From NCBI GenBank assembly GCA_025354165.1, contig JANXNI010000082.1:1-47960 (forward strand): a stretch of 47,960 nucleotides of DNA. The letters run 5' to 3'. The stretch's first letter is position 1. Each line of letters starts with the position of its first letter. Below the pieces are notes generated by a model, which was not told the origin of the DNA, ran no database searches, and was given only the letters and a program-made list of their open reading frames with translations. The translations under genes and the position numbers were made by a program. Below, piece by piece: positions 27,762 to 36,932 of the stretch. This DNA comes from Burkholderiales bacterium (GTDB lineage Bacteria; Pseudomonadota; Gammaproteobacteria; Burkholderiales; Casimicrobiaceae).

Positions 27762-28458
27762 GACGCCGCTCCATCCTCGCCTTTAGAGTCTGCGCAAAAC
27801 CGTTGACGATGAGCACTAGCGTGACGAGCAAAAGGCCAAGCGCTAACGCCAGCGGCAGATCACCCTTCGAGGTCTCCAGCGCAATCGTCGTCGTCATCAC
27901 GCGCGTCGAACCTGCGATATTGCCACCCACCATCATCACCGCGCCGACCTCGGCGATGGCACGCCCAAATCCTGCGAGCAGCACAACCGCAAGCGAGAAG
28001 CGCGCCTCGAACAACAGCGTGAGGATGCGCTGCCATGCGCTTAATCCCAACGATGTGAACCAGTCACGGAGCGGGACATGCGCGTCCTCGATGGTTTGTC
28101 GCGCGAGTGCGGCAATGATCGGCGTGATCAAAATGGTTTGTGCCATCACCATGCCAGCCGGTGTAAACAGCCAACCTAATGGGCCCATCGGACCGCTACG
28201 TGAAAGCAGGAGATACACAATCAGCCCGACTACCACCGGCGGCAACCCCATTGACGCGTTGAGCACCACAACAATCGGAGTTCGCAAGCGACTTGACGTC
28301 AACGCAGCCCAAGCACCGAGTGGCAGCCCAATCAATGCGGCGATCACGGTGGCGGTCGCGCTCACGCGCAGCGACAACGCAGTGATTTCGAGCAGCGTCG
28401 AATCGCCGGCGAGCAGCAGCGAGCTCGCTGCTGCCATCGAATCGCCGAAGAGACTCAC
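27754..28458 (-). CDS. tupB: Tungstate/molybdate ABC transporter permease
   Basis: Membrane subunit of 234 aa with about five or six segments and the BPD_transp_1 loop FGRAIAEVGAVMMVGGNIAG typical of TupB proteins. It overlaps the ModA-like gene by 4 bp and the ATPase gene by 8 bp. Confidence 0.9.
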   Translation of the reverse strand: MSLFGDSMAAASSLLLAGDSTLLEITALSLRVSATATVIAALIGLPLGAWAALTSSRLRTPIVVVLNASMGLPPVVVGLIVYLLLSRSGPMGPLGWLFTPAGMVMAQTILITPIIAALARQTIEDAHVPLRDWFTSLGLSAWQRILTLLFEARFSLAVVLLAGFGRAIAEVGAVMMVGGNIAGSTRVMTTTIALETSKGDLPLALALGLLLVTLVLIVNGFAQTLKARMERRHA

Positions 28459-29837
28459 TTCGGGATCAATGCGGTGGCAGACGATAACTGCATCGGCATC
28501 AACAAGACCGCAGCTTGCGCGTTTTCAACTTCTGACAGCCTTAGCTCGTAGCGTTCGCCCAGCACAACATCGAATCCGAGGTTCTTCCCGACCCCCGCAC
28601 AGCCGAGCCAGCGATCCGAGCGAACCGATGCCGCAGCGGTTTGACCCTGCGCGCGCACAACGTCAATCCAGGCGCGCTGATCGAGAAATACCTCTAGGTG
28701 GCCGCTCAAAGGCGCGGTGAACTCAACAACACCACCAAAGCTCGATTTGTTGCCGCCCGCGTCTGCGCGTGCACGACGGCTAAACGTTAGGGTTTCGGCA
28801 GGTTGCAGGGTCATTGTTAACCGTTTCGCAACTGCAACAACCGGAAATACAGCCGCCTCATTGTCGATTGCGCGACCTACCGCAGCGGACACGGCAAGAG
28901 GCACGCTGGTCCAGGCCGCATGGGCATCCTTGAGTTGCGCGTCAACCTGCTTGCAAACCAGCGCAGGCGCAGAGAAACCAAGCTCTGCCATCACTTTTTG
29001 AGCGCGCTGCGACAGCACAAAACGCACAAATTCACGTGCCGCATCGGGGGCATCCGGCGTGAACCCAAGAGCATAAGAAGTCGCGACGACAAACGCGGCA
29101 GGCACTTTTAGGCTAGTGATTTTGGGGTCCGCCTTTTGAGCGATGCGGCCGTTGGTGCAGTACGTCACAAAGATATCGGCACGTTTCTCCAGCAGAATGC
29201 GGGCATACGGAGACGTGTTGTCGGCCAGATTTACCTCGGCACCCGTCAATTTTTTGGCCTTTGCATCCAGCGCCGCCAAGGCACCGGGTCGAGCGGCGTC
29301 GATCTTCCTGATCATCTCCCAGGTGTAGTCGCCGGAGGGGTCAGCTCCGGGGGTCGATGTGCCTAGTACGACGTTCGGTGCGAGCAGTGTGTCGATCAGA
29401 TTCGATTCTGAAATCGCAAAGTCCGGCCGCGCGATGACGCAAAGCGAATTGCTGGCGAACACACTGGATGAGCGCAATTTGCCTGCGGTAACCAGCCGCT
29501 CAGTGTGAGTTGGCGAGGCGGACGCGAACACATGAACCACGTCACCGGCTTCAATTTTTTCGCGCAGCTTGCCAGACGGCCCAAACACGAATTGAAACGT
29601 TGGGCCTGCTCCCGTGGGCGCTGCGCTGCGGCGCTCGTCCGTGTAAGCGCGCGCTAGCGCTGTCATCGCGTCGCGCAGACTGCCCGCTGCAAAGACCTTG
29701 ATGGCGGGCGATTCTGCAGCGTGTACTAGCGGCGCCATCATCATCGCGATAGGCAAACACAGGGCGAGCCCAATGCCCATCCAACGACAGGCGCTCCCTG
29801 AGCCAAATCCAAACCCGCCAACATTCATGTCCGTCAC
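28455..29837 (-). CDS. ModA-like binding protein with an extra C-terminal domain
   Basis: Exported protein of 460 aa, about 200 residues longer than ordinary ModA. The signal peptide ends near residue 41. Residues about 45-275 are an oxyanion-binding domain (VFAAGSLRDAMTALA, FGPSGKLREKIEAGD, VHVFASASPTH). The C-terminal part (about 300-460) is a separate all-beta-like domain with GGVVEFTAPLSGHLEVFLD, RAWIDVVR and a Cys-containing CAGVGKNLGF; similar free-standing periplasmic proteins exist without a firm function. It is first in the operon, ahead of tupB, tupC and tupA, so one membrane complex has two different candidate binding proteins. Confidence 0.82.
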   Translation of the reverse strand: MTDMNVGGFGFGSGSACRWMGIGLALCLPIAMMMAPLVHAAESPAIKVFAAGSLRDAMTALARAYTDERRSAAPTGAGPTFQFVFGPSGKLREKIEAGDVVHVFASASPTHTERLVTAGKLRSSSVFASNSLCVIARPDFAISESNLIDTLLAPNVVLGTSTPGADPSGDYTWEMIRKIDAARPGALAALDAKAKKLTGAEVNLADNTSPYARILLEKRADIFVTYCTNGRIAQKADPKITSLKVPAAFVVATSYALGFTPDAPDAAREFVRFVLSQRAQKVMAELGFSAPALVCKQVDAQLKDAHAAWTSVPLAVSAAVGRAIDNEAAVFPVVAVAKRLTMTLQPAETLTFSRRARADAGGNKSSFGGVVEFTAPLSGHLEVFLDQRAWIDVVRAQGQTAAASVRSDRWLGCAGVGKNLGFDVVLGERYELRLSEVENAQAAVLLMPMQLSSATALIPK

Positions 29838-29887
29838 TTCAAGCGCAAAAAATCACGTTGTATTTTGGCGTTTGCTTTAGGATTGAT

Positions 29888-29917
29888 TTAATATGTAAAC
29901 CACTGCATAAACTGCAA
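29888..29917 (-). promoter_or_regulatory. Candidate promoter/operator of the mod-tup operon
   Basis: On the minus strand TTGCAG (29917-29912) and TATTAA (29893-29888) are separated by 18 nt, a fair sigma-70 promoter. The direct repeat ACTGCA (29902-29907 and 29911-29916) lies within it and may be the binding site of the divergent regulator. Confidence 0.4.
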
Positions 29918-29937
29918 CTATTTGTTTCGGCACTGCT

Positions 29938-31002
29938 ATGACCCGACCATCTGCCATACAGATAAGTTTTTCTACCGAGGCGGTAGCTTTGATCGGCACG
30001 GAAAGCGTAAACCTGAGCGATCTCAAGCGCAGCCTGCGAACGGTCTCCGATACACAGTCAATCACGCACGCTGCGCAGGCGCTGGGCGTGACTTATCGAA
30101 CGCTGTGGGGGCGACTGCTTGGTTTTGATGAAGCCCTGGCCTGCAAGCTCATCGGCAAATCGCGCGGACGCGGCACCAGCCTGACGAGCAAAGGCCGCAC
30201 AGTGCTGGCCGTGTTAGAAAAGCATGGTGAATTGTTTGCTCAACCCGCCAAAGATCGCGTGGACAGTTTTGCCAATGATCTGATGCAGTCGTTGCGTGAT
30301 GACGCGCAGTTACGGCTGATGGCGAGCCACGACTTTGCGATCGCACAGACCTTCGCACGTTCCTCATCGACCGCCGTGAATACGAAAGCGCAAAAATTGA
30401 GCGACGCAATTCACACCAGTAGTGGCGGCAGTGTGGACTGCATTCGCACGCTGTTGCGGGGCGATACTGATCTGGCCGGCTATCACCACATGACGCCTGC
30501 GGTTGACAGCGGTGCTGTGCAGGCCGAATCGCCGCTGTGGGCGAAAGTTGAGCAAAGCGCGGACTTCTGGAGTGTGCCGTTGATGCAACGCGAACAAGGG
30601 CTCATCATTGCGCCGCGATTAAAAGGAAAAGTATCTTCACTGGCTGATCTCACGGGCGATGCCGTCCGATTCATCAACCGTCAACGTGGTTCAGGCACAC
30701 GATTGCTGCTGGACTCGCTCCTCGCCGATGCCAGCGTCGCATCGGCTCGAATTTCTGGTTACGAGCACGAGGAATTTACCCATCAAGCCGTTGCGGCGAG
30801 CATCGCTGCGGGTGCAGCGGACGTAGGGCTAGGTCTGCGCGCGGCGGCGGCACAATTCAAGCTGCATTTTGTGCCGCTCGCGGTTGAAATTTATCGCTTA
30901 GCAGGTCGTAGCGAAACGCAAAATCATCCGCGTGTGCTTGCGTTAATTGCCGCAGTACGCGAACACGCGGCCAAGCTGCCAGGGTACAAAGCACTGAACT
31001 AG
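29938..31002 (+). CDS. ModE-like transcriptional regulator with periplasmic-binding-like domain
   Basis: Cytoplasmic one-component regulator of 354 aa. The N-terminal 110 residues form a LysR/ModE-type winged HTH (SITHAAQALGVTYRTLWGRL, then TSLTSKGRTVLA). The rest is a PBP-like ligand-binding domain (SSGGSVDCIRTLLRGDTDLAGYH, INRQRGSGTRLLLDSLL, GAADVGLGLRAAA), the fold seen at the end of some MoeA proteins. It is divergent from the ModA-like gene across 100 bp. It likely senses molybdate, tungstate or molybdopterin and controls the operon; ordinary ModE has TOBE domains instead. Confidence 0.85.
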   Translation: MTRPSAIQISFSTEAVALIGTESVNLSDLKRSLRTVSDTQSITHAAQALGVTYRTLWGRLLGFDEALACKLIGKSRGRGTSLTSKGRTVLAVLEKHGELFAQPAKDRVDSFANDLMQSLRDDAQLRLMASHDFAIAQTFARSSSTAVNTKAQKLSDAIHTSSGGSVDCIRTLLRGDTDLAGYHHMTPAVDSGAVQAESPLWAKVEQSADFWSVPLMQREQGLIIAPRLKGKVSSLADLTGDAVRFINRQRGSGTRLLLDSLLADASVASARISGYEHEEFTHQAVAASIAAGAADVGLGLRAAAAQFKLHFVPLAVEIYRLAGRSETQNHPRVLALIAAVREHAAKLPGYKALN

Positions 31003-31862
31003 TTTTTTGCCGGTTTCGCTTTGACTAAATTGATTGATTTAACAGGTTTAGTACTCGGCGCACTGGATAACCAGCGTAGCTTGCTGCCAAACCCTTCAGC
31101 GACTAACGCCGCACCGTAGAGCACCAGCGACCAGATCACAAACACTGTCACCATCAATACCGGGAATGCGATAAAGGCACCGTAGAGCGATTTCAACTGC
31201 TGCAATTGCGCGAAATAGTGAGTGATGAGGTATCGAGCCACCTCGATAAGCGCAGTTACCAGCGCGGCCGCAGCCAGTGGTGACTTCCAGGCGTTCAGGC
31301 GCGCCGGAACCCAACGATAAATAAGCGTTAGTGCCGCGACCAGCGGCACGCCAATTTCGATGGGATCGAAAACGCTCTGAATCGGTTCGCGGAGTGAAGG
31401 CATCAGCACAATCACGAATTTCTCAACGAAACGTATCACCCAAATCAACGCAGCGACCACCGTCGGAACCAGCAGTAGCACTACCAGCGCTCCACGAACA
31501 AATCCCCAAAGATTGCGCCGCGATGATCCCCAAATGCGATCCACCGCGGCGTTAAGTGCCAACGCTTTCAGTAACAAGTCTCCGGCAATGATGGCAATAC
31601 CCGTCATACCCAGGCCTTTGGCATTCGCTCGCAACTTGTCCACGACGGCAACTACCTGTTTCGCTGTTTCAGGAAACAAATTGGTAAACAAAAAATCACG
31701 AAACGCTCCATCTGCGGCTTTAATAATCGAGCTTTGTTGCGACAACCAGAACAGCACGCCCAGCACCGGCAACAAGGCCAGCAACGACAAAAACGCCAGA
31801 TACCCGGAATATATGATGCCGTCACCTTTGAGGAAACGACGGAAGGCACGCCAAAGCGTCAT
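30999..31862 (-). CDS. YihY/BrkB-family inner-membrane protein
   Basis: Protein of 287 aa with six membrane segments and the family motifs YSGYLAFLSLLALLPVL near the start and LYGAFIAFPVLMVTVFVIWSLVLYGA near the end. The C-terminal 30 residues are basic and cytoplasmic. Its function is unknown in most species. It ends 4 bp inside the convergent regulator gene. Confidence 0.87.
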   Translation of the reverse strand: MTLWRAFRRFLKGDGIIYSGYLAFLSLLALLPVLGVLFWLSQQSSIIKAADGAFRDFLFTNLFPETAKQVVAVVDKLRANAKGLGMTGIAIIAGDLLLKALALNAAVDRIWGSSRRNLWGFVRGALVVLLLVPTVVAALIWVIRFVEKFVIVLMPSLREPIQSVFDPIEIGVPLVAALTLIYRWVPARLNAWKSPLAAAALVTALIEVARYLITHYFAQLQQLKSLYGAFIAFPVLMVTVFVIWSLVLYGAALVAEGFGSKLRWLSSAPSTKPVKSINLVKAKPAKN

Positions 31863-31912
31863 GCTTCAGAACGAGAGCATTGACGTGACGAGCGAGCTCT
31901 CCACGCCAACGT

Positions 31913-31950
31913 CCCCCTCACCCTAGCCCTCTCCCGCAAGGGGAGAGGGG
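31913..31950. repeat. CTCTCCC-type palindromic repeat, intergenic copy
   Basis: CCCTCTCCC, a short loop, and GGGGAGAGGGG pair as a hairpin. The same sequence type occurs twice inside the helicase gene at 42069-42183. Confidence 0.6.
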
Positions 31951-31978
31951 ACTCTGCGACCGCCGCACTGGAGCGCCA

Positions 31979-32083
31979 ATTTTCGTTGCCAACGGCTGTC
32001 AACCGAGGCGCAGGGCGACGACGCGTGGTAAACCCACGCGAGGCGTCCAGCAACGAAGGATCACAGCCGCTGGCAACGAAAAT
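31979..32083. repeat. Large inverted repeat after the SDR gene
   Basis: Arms ATTTTCGTTGCCAACGGCTG (31979-31998) and CAGCCGCTGGCAACGAAAAT (32064-32083) pair with one mismatch. An inner CGCGTGG/CCACGCG hairpin lies near 32022-32040. The right arm ends on the SDR stop codon, so it may serve as a terminator or be a REP-like element. Confidence 0.6.
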
Positions 32084-32835
32084 CAAACGTGCTCGCCGCC
32101 GTTGACGTGGATCTCCGCCCCGTTCACATAAGAGCTCTGCGAAGTGCACAAAAAATAGATCAGCTGCGCCACTTCGGACGGCTTGCCCAGACGCCGCATC
32201 GGAATTTCGCGCTGCACGATATCGTCAGTGCCGGGCGAAAGAATCGACGTATCTATCTCGCCCGGCGCAATGGCATTCACGCGCACGCCGTGTGGGCCGA
32301 AATCTCTCGCCAGTTCACGCGTGAGGGTGGCCAGCGCCGCCTTCGACGAAGCGTACGCCGCGCCAGCGAAGGGATGCACTTTCGACCCCGCGATTGACGT
32401 CACATTCACCACACTACCCTGCGCTAGCTTCAGCTCTTCAAATAGGCCCTGTCCCAGCAGCGCCGGCGCAAACAGATTGACGTTGAACACGTTTTGCCAG
32501 GTCGCAAGGCTCGTTTCCAGTGCACCCATGCGACGCCCGCCCTCAAGCTTTGGCGAAATGCCAGCATTGTTGACGAGTGCAGCCAGCTTGCCCCCGGTTT
32601 CCGGTTCCGCCAGTTTGGAGCGAATTTTTGCGATCATTGCCGGATACTGATCGACATCGTTCAGGTCAGCCTGAATATGATCTTTTTCGCCTTGCGGCCA
32701 AGGGCAAATCTTGTCGAAAGGCTGTCGCGAAACGGTAATCACGCGCCATTCCGCTGCGTGAAAGTGCTTGACCGTGGCATGCCCGATGCCGCGCGACGCG
32801 CCAGTCAGAAGCAAGGTTTTTTTAGTGTTAGGCAT
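32083..32835 (-). CDS. Short-chain dehydrogenase/reductase
   Basis: Cytoplasmic NAD(P)-dependent oxidoreductase, 250 aa. The nucleotide-binding motif TGASRGIGHA lies near residue 10, NNAG follows, and the catalytic Ser-Tyr-Lys set is visible in NVTSIAGSKVHPFAGAAYASSKAAL. Substrate is unknown. It lies between the TonB receptor and YihY genes on the same strand, spaced too far to call an operon. Confidence 0.9.
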   Translation of the reverse strand: MPNTKKTLLLTGASRGIGHATVKHFHAAEWRVITVSRQPFDKICPWPQGEKDHIQADLNDVDQYPAMIAKIRSKLAEPETGGKLAALVNNAGISPKLEGGRRMGALETSLATWQNVFNVNLFAPALLGQGLFEELKLAQGSVVNVTSIAGSKVHPFAGAAYASSKAALATLTRELARDFGPHGVRVNAIAPGEIDTSILSPGTDDIVQREIPMRRLGKPSEVAQLIYFLCTSQSSYVNGAEIHVNGGEHV

Positions 32836-32871
32836 GCCGTGATTGTAGGTGTCGCCGCTCAGTTTGGAGCG

Positions 32872-35157
32872 CTACAACCGCATCTCCAGTCGCAGCGCGA
32901 CCGACATGTCCGTTCGCCCCGTACCGATGATAGTCTGACGCTGACCGTCCGCCAGCGTAATGCCTGTGGTCAGGCCATCAATTGGTGAGATGTTGGACAG
33001 CGACAGGCGCAGCTTGGCCAATGGGTTGACCGTCCACAGTGCGTACGCGTCATACACACGCTTGGTCGAAATTTTTTGCAGTTGCGTATCGCTCTGCTGC
33101 GTCGTGTAGGCCGGGGTCCAGGCGATATTGCCGCCAACCGAAACCGGCAAGCTGCGGAATTTGTAGTCTGCGCCCAGGTTGCCGGATGCCCGCGGTTGCT
33201 GGTCGATGTGGTTGTAGGGCCCGATGATCGCGGCGACCTTCGAATCGTAGAGGCTCAGATTGAACCGCAGATTCAGCGGAATCGCATCTTCGATGAGCTC
33301 CTTCAACTGGAACTTCGCGTCGAACTCGATGCCCCTGGTGATTGCTTTGCCAATATTTTGCGGACGACTGACATAGCGATCAGCAGGTGCCCAGGAAACG
33401 TCCTCCAGCACGGTGACGTTGCGAATCAGATCCTTGATGTCGCGCACAAAAAGATTTACCGACATCACGCCACCGGATTTCAGGTAGCGCTCGAACGCGA
33501 GATCAACACCATTGGCGCGCTCGGGCTTCAAGTTCGGGTTGCCCGCTCGATCCGGCGAGATTGCTGTGTTCGCACCGGGGACAGGATAGAGCGTATTTAG
33601 CGAAGGGCGCGAACTCAACTGTCCCACGTTCGGCGCACGGTAGCTTTGCGTCAAACTGAGACGCAGTTGGTCGCGCGATGGCGCGGCAAAACGCCACACC
33701 AGATGCGCCAGCGGCGTCAGCACCCGGCTAGTGTTGGTAAACGTATCCTGCGCGTTGCTGCTTGACGTTCTGATCGCTTCATAGCGAAGCCCGGCGTTGG
33801 CACCCCATTGCGGATTGATATCCCATTCGTCCTGCAGATAGGCGGCGAATCGTCGTGTGGTGACATCAAACTCTGAGCCAAGATCGGCAAGCTGTTGCAC
33901 GCCGTTAAGCAAGGTGACAGAGGTTTCATCGCGCGCAAGATTCTCGATATCCCAGCCGGCCGTCACCGAATGCGCGCCGCTGGCAAAACTGCGAACCACT
34001 TTGCCGTTCATGCTCCACGACCAATCCCGCACATCGCCGCGACTCGTTTGCAACAGGCTGCGCGCACCGTTGCTCGCAAATTGCTCTGACACCGAATCCG
34101 TGTTCGACGAGAACTTGCCAACGCCACCGCGAATTTCGTAGCGTGTATCGGCATCGAAGCGTTTGTTCAGATTGAGATTGATACGCCCCACATCAAAACG
34201 ACCGACAAACGAACCAGCACGTGTCGCGTAAGGCGATGGCGTCAAACCAAGTGGCTGATCGAGCGTGCCGTTTGAGTGATTCTCTGCGGCGTTATGAGCA
34301 AGAAAAGTTTGAACGCCGAACTGCTCGCCATTGCCCAAACGCCATTGCAATCGACCATTCAGGAACAGGTTCTCGCGATCGCTACGGCTTCTGCCAAAAC
34401 TGTATTGCTCCAGCGTCTTGGCACCGGTGAACAGATCCTCGTAGATCGTGTGCGATGCGTCATCCGTTAGCTGGTGCGTGAGCGTCGTCGACGCTGATAC
34501 GTTGAACGTACCGGTTTCGCCCATCGTTCCGTTGTGCGTCCATGACGCATTGGGCGAATATTTTTGGCGCTCTTCCTGAACGCCCAGTTTGATGTCGTTG
34601 TTGGTTTGTCGCAGCGGTTCGCGCAGGATGATGTTGATCGTTCCCGCGATGGCGCGCGCACCGGTTTCGGCGGTCGGCGCACGAAGAATCTCAATGCGCT
34701 CGACCTGATCTGGGGTGATTTGTTCGATGGAAAAACCGGGGGGAATCCGTTGTCCGTCCAGCAAAATTTGTGTGAAGCCACCGCCCATGCCGCGCATCAT
34801 CGGCGCACCGGGACGCCCCGGACGCCCGCCCGTCGTCACACCCGGCAAGCGACGCATCGCCTCTCCAAGATTGCTGTCGCCGTACTGCTCCAGATCATCA
34901 CGTGTGATGATGATTTTTGCGGCGCTTGCGTTGCGTCGCTCGTCAGTGGCGCTATTTTTCCCTGTGATCTCGACGGCTTCGACGCGCTGGGCTCGCGTGG
35001 TCGGTAGAGCGGCGGGCGCGGGTGTCTCGGGCGTCGCGCCGGGAGCATCTGCGGGCGCGACGGGCGGCGAGGGCGGTGTTTGCGCGACGGCGTTGATCGC
35101 GCGAAAGAAAATGCAGGCAATGGCGAGCGGCAGCGCTCGTCGGGCGAAAAAAGACAT
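32872..35157 (-). CDS. TonB-dependent outer-membrane receptor
   Basis: Outer-membrane active transporter of 761 aa. The signal peptide covers about 1-25 (ends AVAQT), followed by a Pro/Ala-rich linker, the plug domain (VEAVEITGKNSATDERR as TonB-box region, MRRLPGVTTGG, RIEILRAPTAETGARAIAGTINIILR), and a 22-strand barrel with a C-terminal strand ending in a hydrophobic/aromatic-like RLEMRL. It resembles siderophore-type receptors. No neighbouring siderophore or heme gene identifies the ligand. Confidence 0.92.
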   Translation of the reverse strand: MSFFARRALPLAIACIFFRAINAVAQTPPSPPVAPADAPGATPETPAPAALPTTRAQRVEAVEITGKNSATDERRNASAAKIIITRDDLEQYGDSNLGEAMRRLPGVTTGGRPGRPGAPMMRGMGGGFTQILLDGQRIPPGFSIEQITPDQVERIEILRAPTAETGARAIAGTINIILREPLRQTNNDIKLGVQEERQKYSPNASWTHNGTMGETGTFNVSASTTLTHQLTDDASHTIYEDLFTGAKTLEQYSFGRSRSDRENLFLNGRLQWRLGNGEQFGVQTFLAHNAAENHSNGTLDQPLGLTPSPYATRAGSFVGRFDVGRINLNLNKRFDADTRYEIRGGVGKFSSNTDSVSEQFASNGARSLLQTSRGDVRDWSWSMNGKVVRSFASGAHSVTAGWDIENLARDETSVTLLNGVQQLADLGSEFDVTTRRFAAYLQDEWDINPQWGANAGLRYEAIRTSSSNAQDTFTNTSRVLTPLAHLVWRFAAPSRDQLRLSLTQSYRAPNVGQLSSRPSLNTLYPVPGANTAISPDRAGNPNLKPERANGVDLAFERYLKSGGVMSVNLFVRDIKDLIRNVTVLEDVSWAPADRYVSRPQNIGKAITRGIEFDAKFQLKELIEDAIPLNLRFNLSLYDSKVAAIIGPYNHIDQQPRASGNLGADYKFRSLPVSVGGNIAWTPAYTTQQSDTQLQKISTKRVYDAYALWTVNPLAKLRLSLSNISPIDGLTTGITLADGQRQTIIGTGRTDMSVALRLEMRL

Positions 35158-35280
35158 GAAGGAACTTTAGTTAACTCGCGGCGCAAACATGCGTGTCAAC
35201 GGCGCGATAAGCGCCCGATTCTAAGGGCGTATGCCGCACCCGGTCAGTTCATGTAACGATTTATAAAACCGGCAGGAACG

Positions 35281-35505
35281 CTAATCCGGCGCGCCGAGGA
35301 CCAGCGTTACGGTGATGGGCGAAGTCGTAAAGTCATAAGCACGCTGAATCACTTTAAAAAAAACGGGAGGCTCATCGAGCGTGACGCGCATCATGTCGCC
35401 CACCTGCGGCATCGTCATGCCCTGATCCGCGTTGGTGGAGAACGTGAACTCGGTGCTGAGGACGAGCTTTTGTGCAGTGGGGGTCAGGGTGAGTTTCAGT
35501 TCCAT
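35281..35505 (-). CDS. Small conserved-looking protein of unknown function
   Basis: A 74-aa protein from the ATG at 35505, which has a GGAG site 7 bp before it (a longer reading from 35550 adds 15 residues). It is rich in alternating Thr/hydrophobic residues (MELKLTLTPTAQKLVL, PPVFFKVIQRAYDF), suggesting a small beta-rich fold. No family was recognised. It lies 30 bp after the aminotransferase gene on the same strand and may share its transcript. Confidence 0.6.
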   Translation of the reverse strand: MELKLTLTPTAQKLVLSTEFTFSTNADQGMTMPQVGDMMRVTLDEPPVFFKVIQRAYDFTTSPITVTLVLGAPD

Positions 35506-35534
35506 GTCGATCTCCAGCGTTGTTGGGAGCGTTC

Positions 35535-36932
35535 TTAGCGACGCAACCAAGCCTGCGTATCTGCCAGCGCCAACGCAAACCGCGTCAGCATCTCGGCAAT
35601 CTCTGCCTCGGTAATGATGAGCGGCGGACTGAACGCAATGATGTCGCCGCCCATCGCGCGCAGGATCAGGCCATGCTCTTGCGCGCGGCGCACGAGGTAC
35701 GCGCCAACGCCGCGTTGGGCATCGAATGGCTTCCGAGATTTCGGGTTTTCGGCCAGTTCAACGGCTCCGATCAGACCGACACTGCGCACCTCACCCACGA
35801 TCGGATGGCTGGCAAATTGTTGCAGACCCTTTTGAAATGCGGGCGACACCGCACGAACGTGGTTCACCAGATTGCGCTCTTCGTAAATCTTCAACGTCTC
35901 CAGCGCCACCGCGCAGCCGAGCGGATGGCCCGAGTACGTGTAGCCATGACCAAACACACCAACGCTCGCGCTCGCGTCCGCGCAAGCTTGATAAATCTTG
36001 CCACTCACGTAGAGCGCCGAGAACGGCACATAAGCCGACGTGATCATCTTGGCGGTGGTGAGCATGTCGGGCTCAAGCTTGTAAGTCTGCGTACCGAACA
36101 AATTGCCGGTGCGCCCGAAGCCCGTGATGACCTCATCCGCAATAAAAAGAATCTCGTGCTTTTTGAGGATTGCCTGAATTTTTGCAAAGTAGGTCGGCGG
36201 AGGAATGATCACGCCGCCCGCACCCTGCACGGGTTCGGCGATGAATCCGCCAATCGTGTCCGCACCTTCTTTCTGGATTAATGCTTCGAGTTCGTCTGCA
36301 AGGCGCGTCGCGAATTCTTCCGACGATTCACCCTCATTTGCGAATTGATACAGATGCGGACAACCCGTGCGCAGCACGCCATCAATCGGTAAATCAAAGT
36401 GCTGATGCATTGCGGGAATACCGGACAACGACGCCGTTGCGACCGTCACGCCGTGATAGCCCTTGACGCGCGAGATGATCTTTTTTTTCTGCGGTTTGCC
36501 GATGGAGTTGTGGTAGTAGTGCACCAGCTTGAACGCGGTGTCGTTCGCCTCCGAGCCCGAGTTCGCGAAGATCATGCGGCCCTCACGCAACGCCTGCGTT
36601 GGCGCCAGCGAGATCAGTTTTTCACTCACCTCGGCGACCACGTTGTGCGCCTTGCCGGAGAACGAGTGGTAGTACGGCAACTTGTCCATCTGCCGCTTCG
36701 CCGCCTCAGCCAAACGCTTCTCGCTGAACCCCAGCGATGCACACCACAGCCCCGCCATGCCCTCGATATAACGCTTGCCCGTGTCGTCGATCACCTCGAT
36801 CCCGTCACCCTCAACGATGATCAATGGCGCGTCTTTCTCAATGGCGCGCAGATTGGTGTACGGATGGAAGTGATTGGCGACGTCTTTGCGGGCCAATTCG
36901 CCAGCGAGCGGAGCGGAGACGGGTGCGTTCAT
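35535..36932 (-). CDS. Class III (omega) aminotransferase, PLP-dependent
   Basis: Cytoplasmic enzyme of 465 aa. It has the fold-type I features of the putrescine/beta-alanine:pyruvate group: MAGLWCASLGFSEKRL, PYYHSFSG, FANSGSEANDTAFKLV, KGYHGVTVATASLSG, FIAEPVQGAGGVI, ADEVITGFGRTG, and AKMITSAYVPFSA with the PLP lysine near 295. The amino donor is not settled by sequence; a polyamine or omega-amino acid is typical. Repeat copy D lies upstream of the start. Confidence 0.92.
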   Translation of the reverse strand: MNAPVSAPLAGELARKDVANHFHPYTNLRAIEKDAPLIIVEGDGIEVIDDTGKRYIEGMAGLWCASLGFSEKRLAEAAKRQMDKLPYYHSFSGKAHNVVAEVSEKLISLAPTQALREGRMIFANSGSEANDTAFKLVHYYHNSIGKPQKKKIISRVKGYHGVTVATASLSGIPAMHQHFDLPIDGVLRTGCPHLYQFANEGESSEEFATRLADELEALIQKEGADTIGGFIAEPVQGAGGVIIPPPTYFAKIQAILKKHEILFIADEVITGFGRTGNLFGTQTYKLEPDMLTTAKMITSAYVPFSALYVSGKIYQACADASASVGVFGHGYTYSGHPLGCAVALETLKIYEERNLVNHVRAVSPAFQKGLQQFASHPIVGEVRSVGLIGAVELAENPKSRKPFDAQRGVGAYLVRRAQEHGLILRAMGGDIIAFSPPLIITEAEIAEMLTRFALALADTQAWLRR

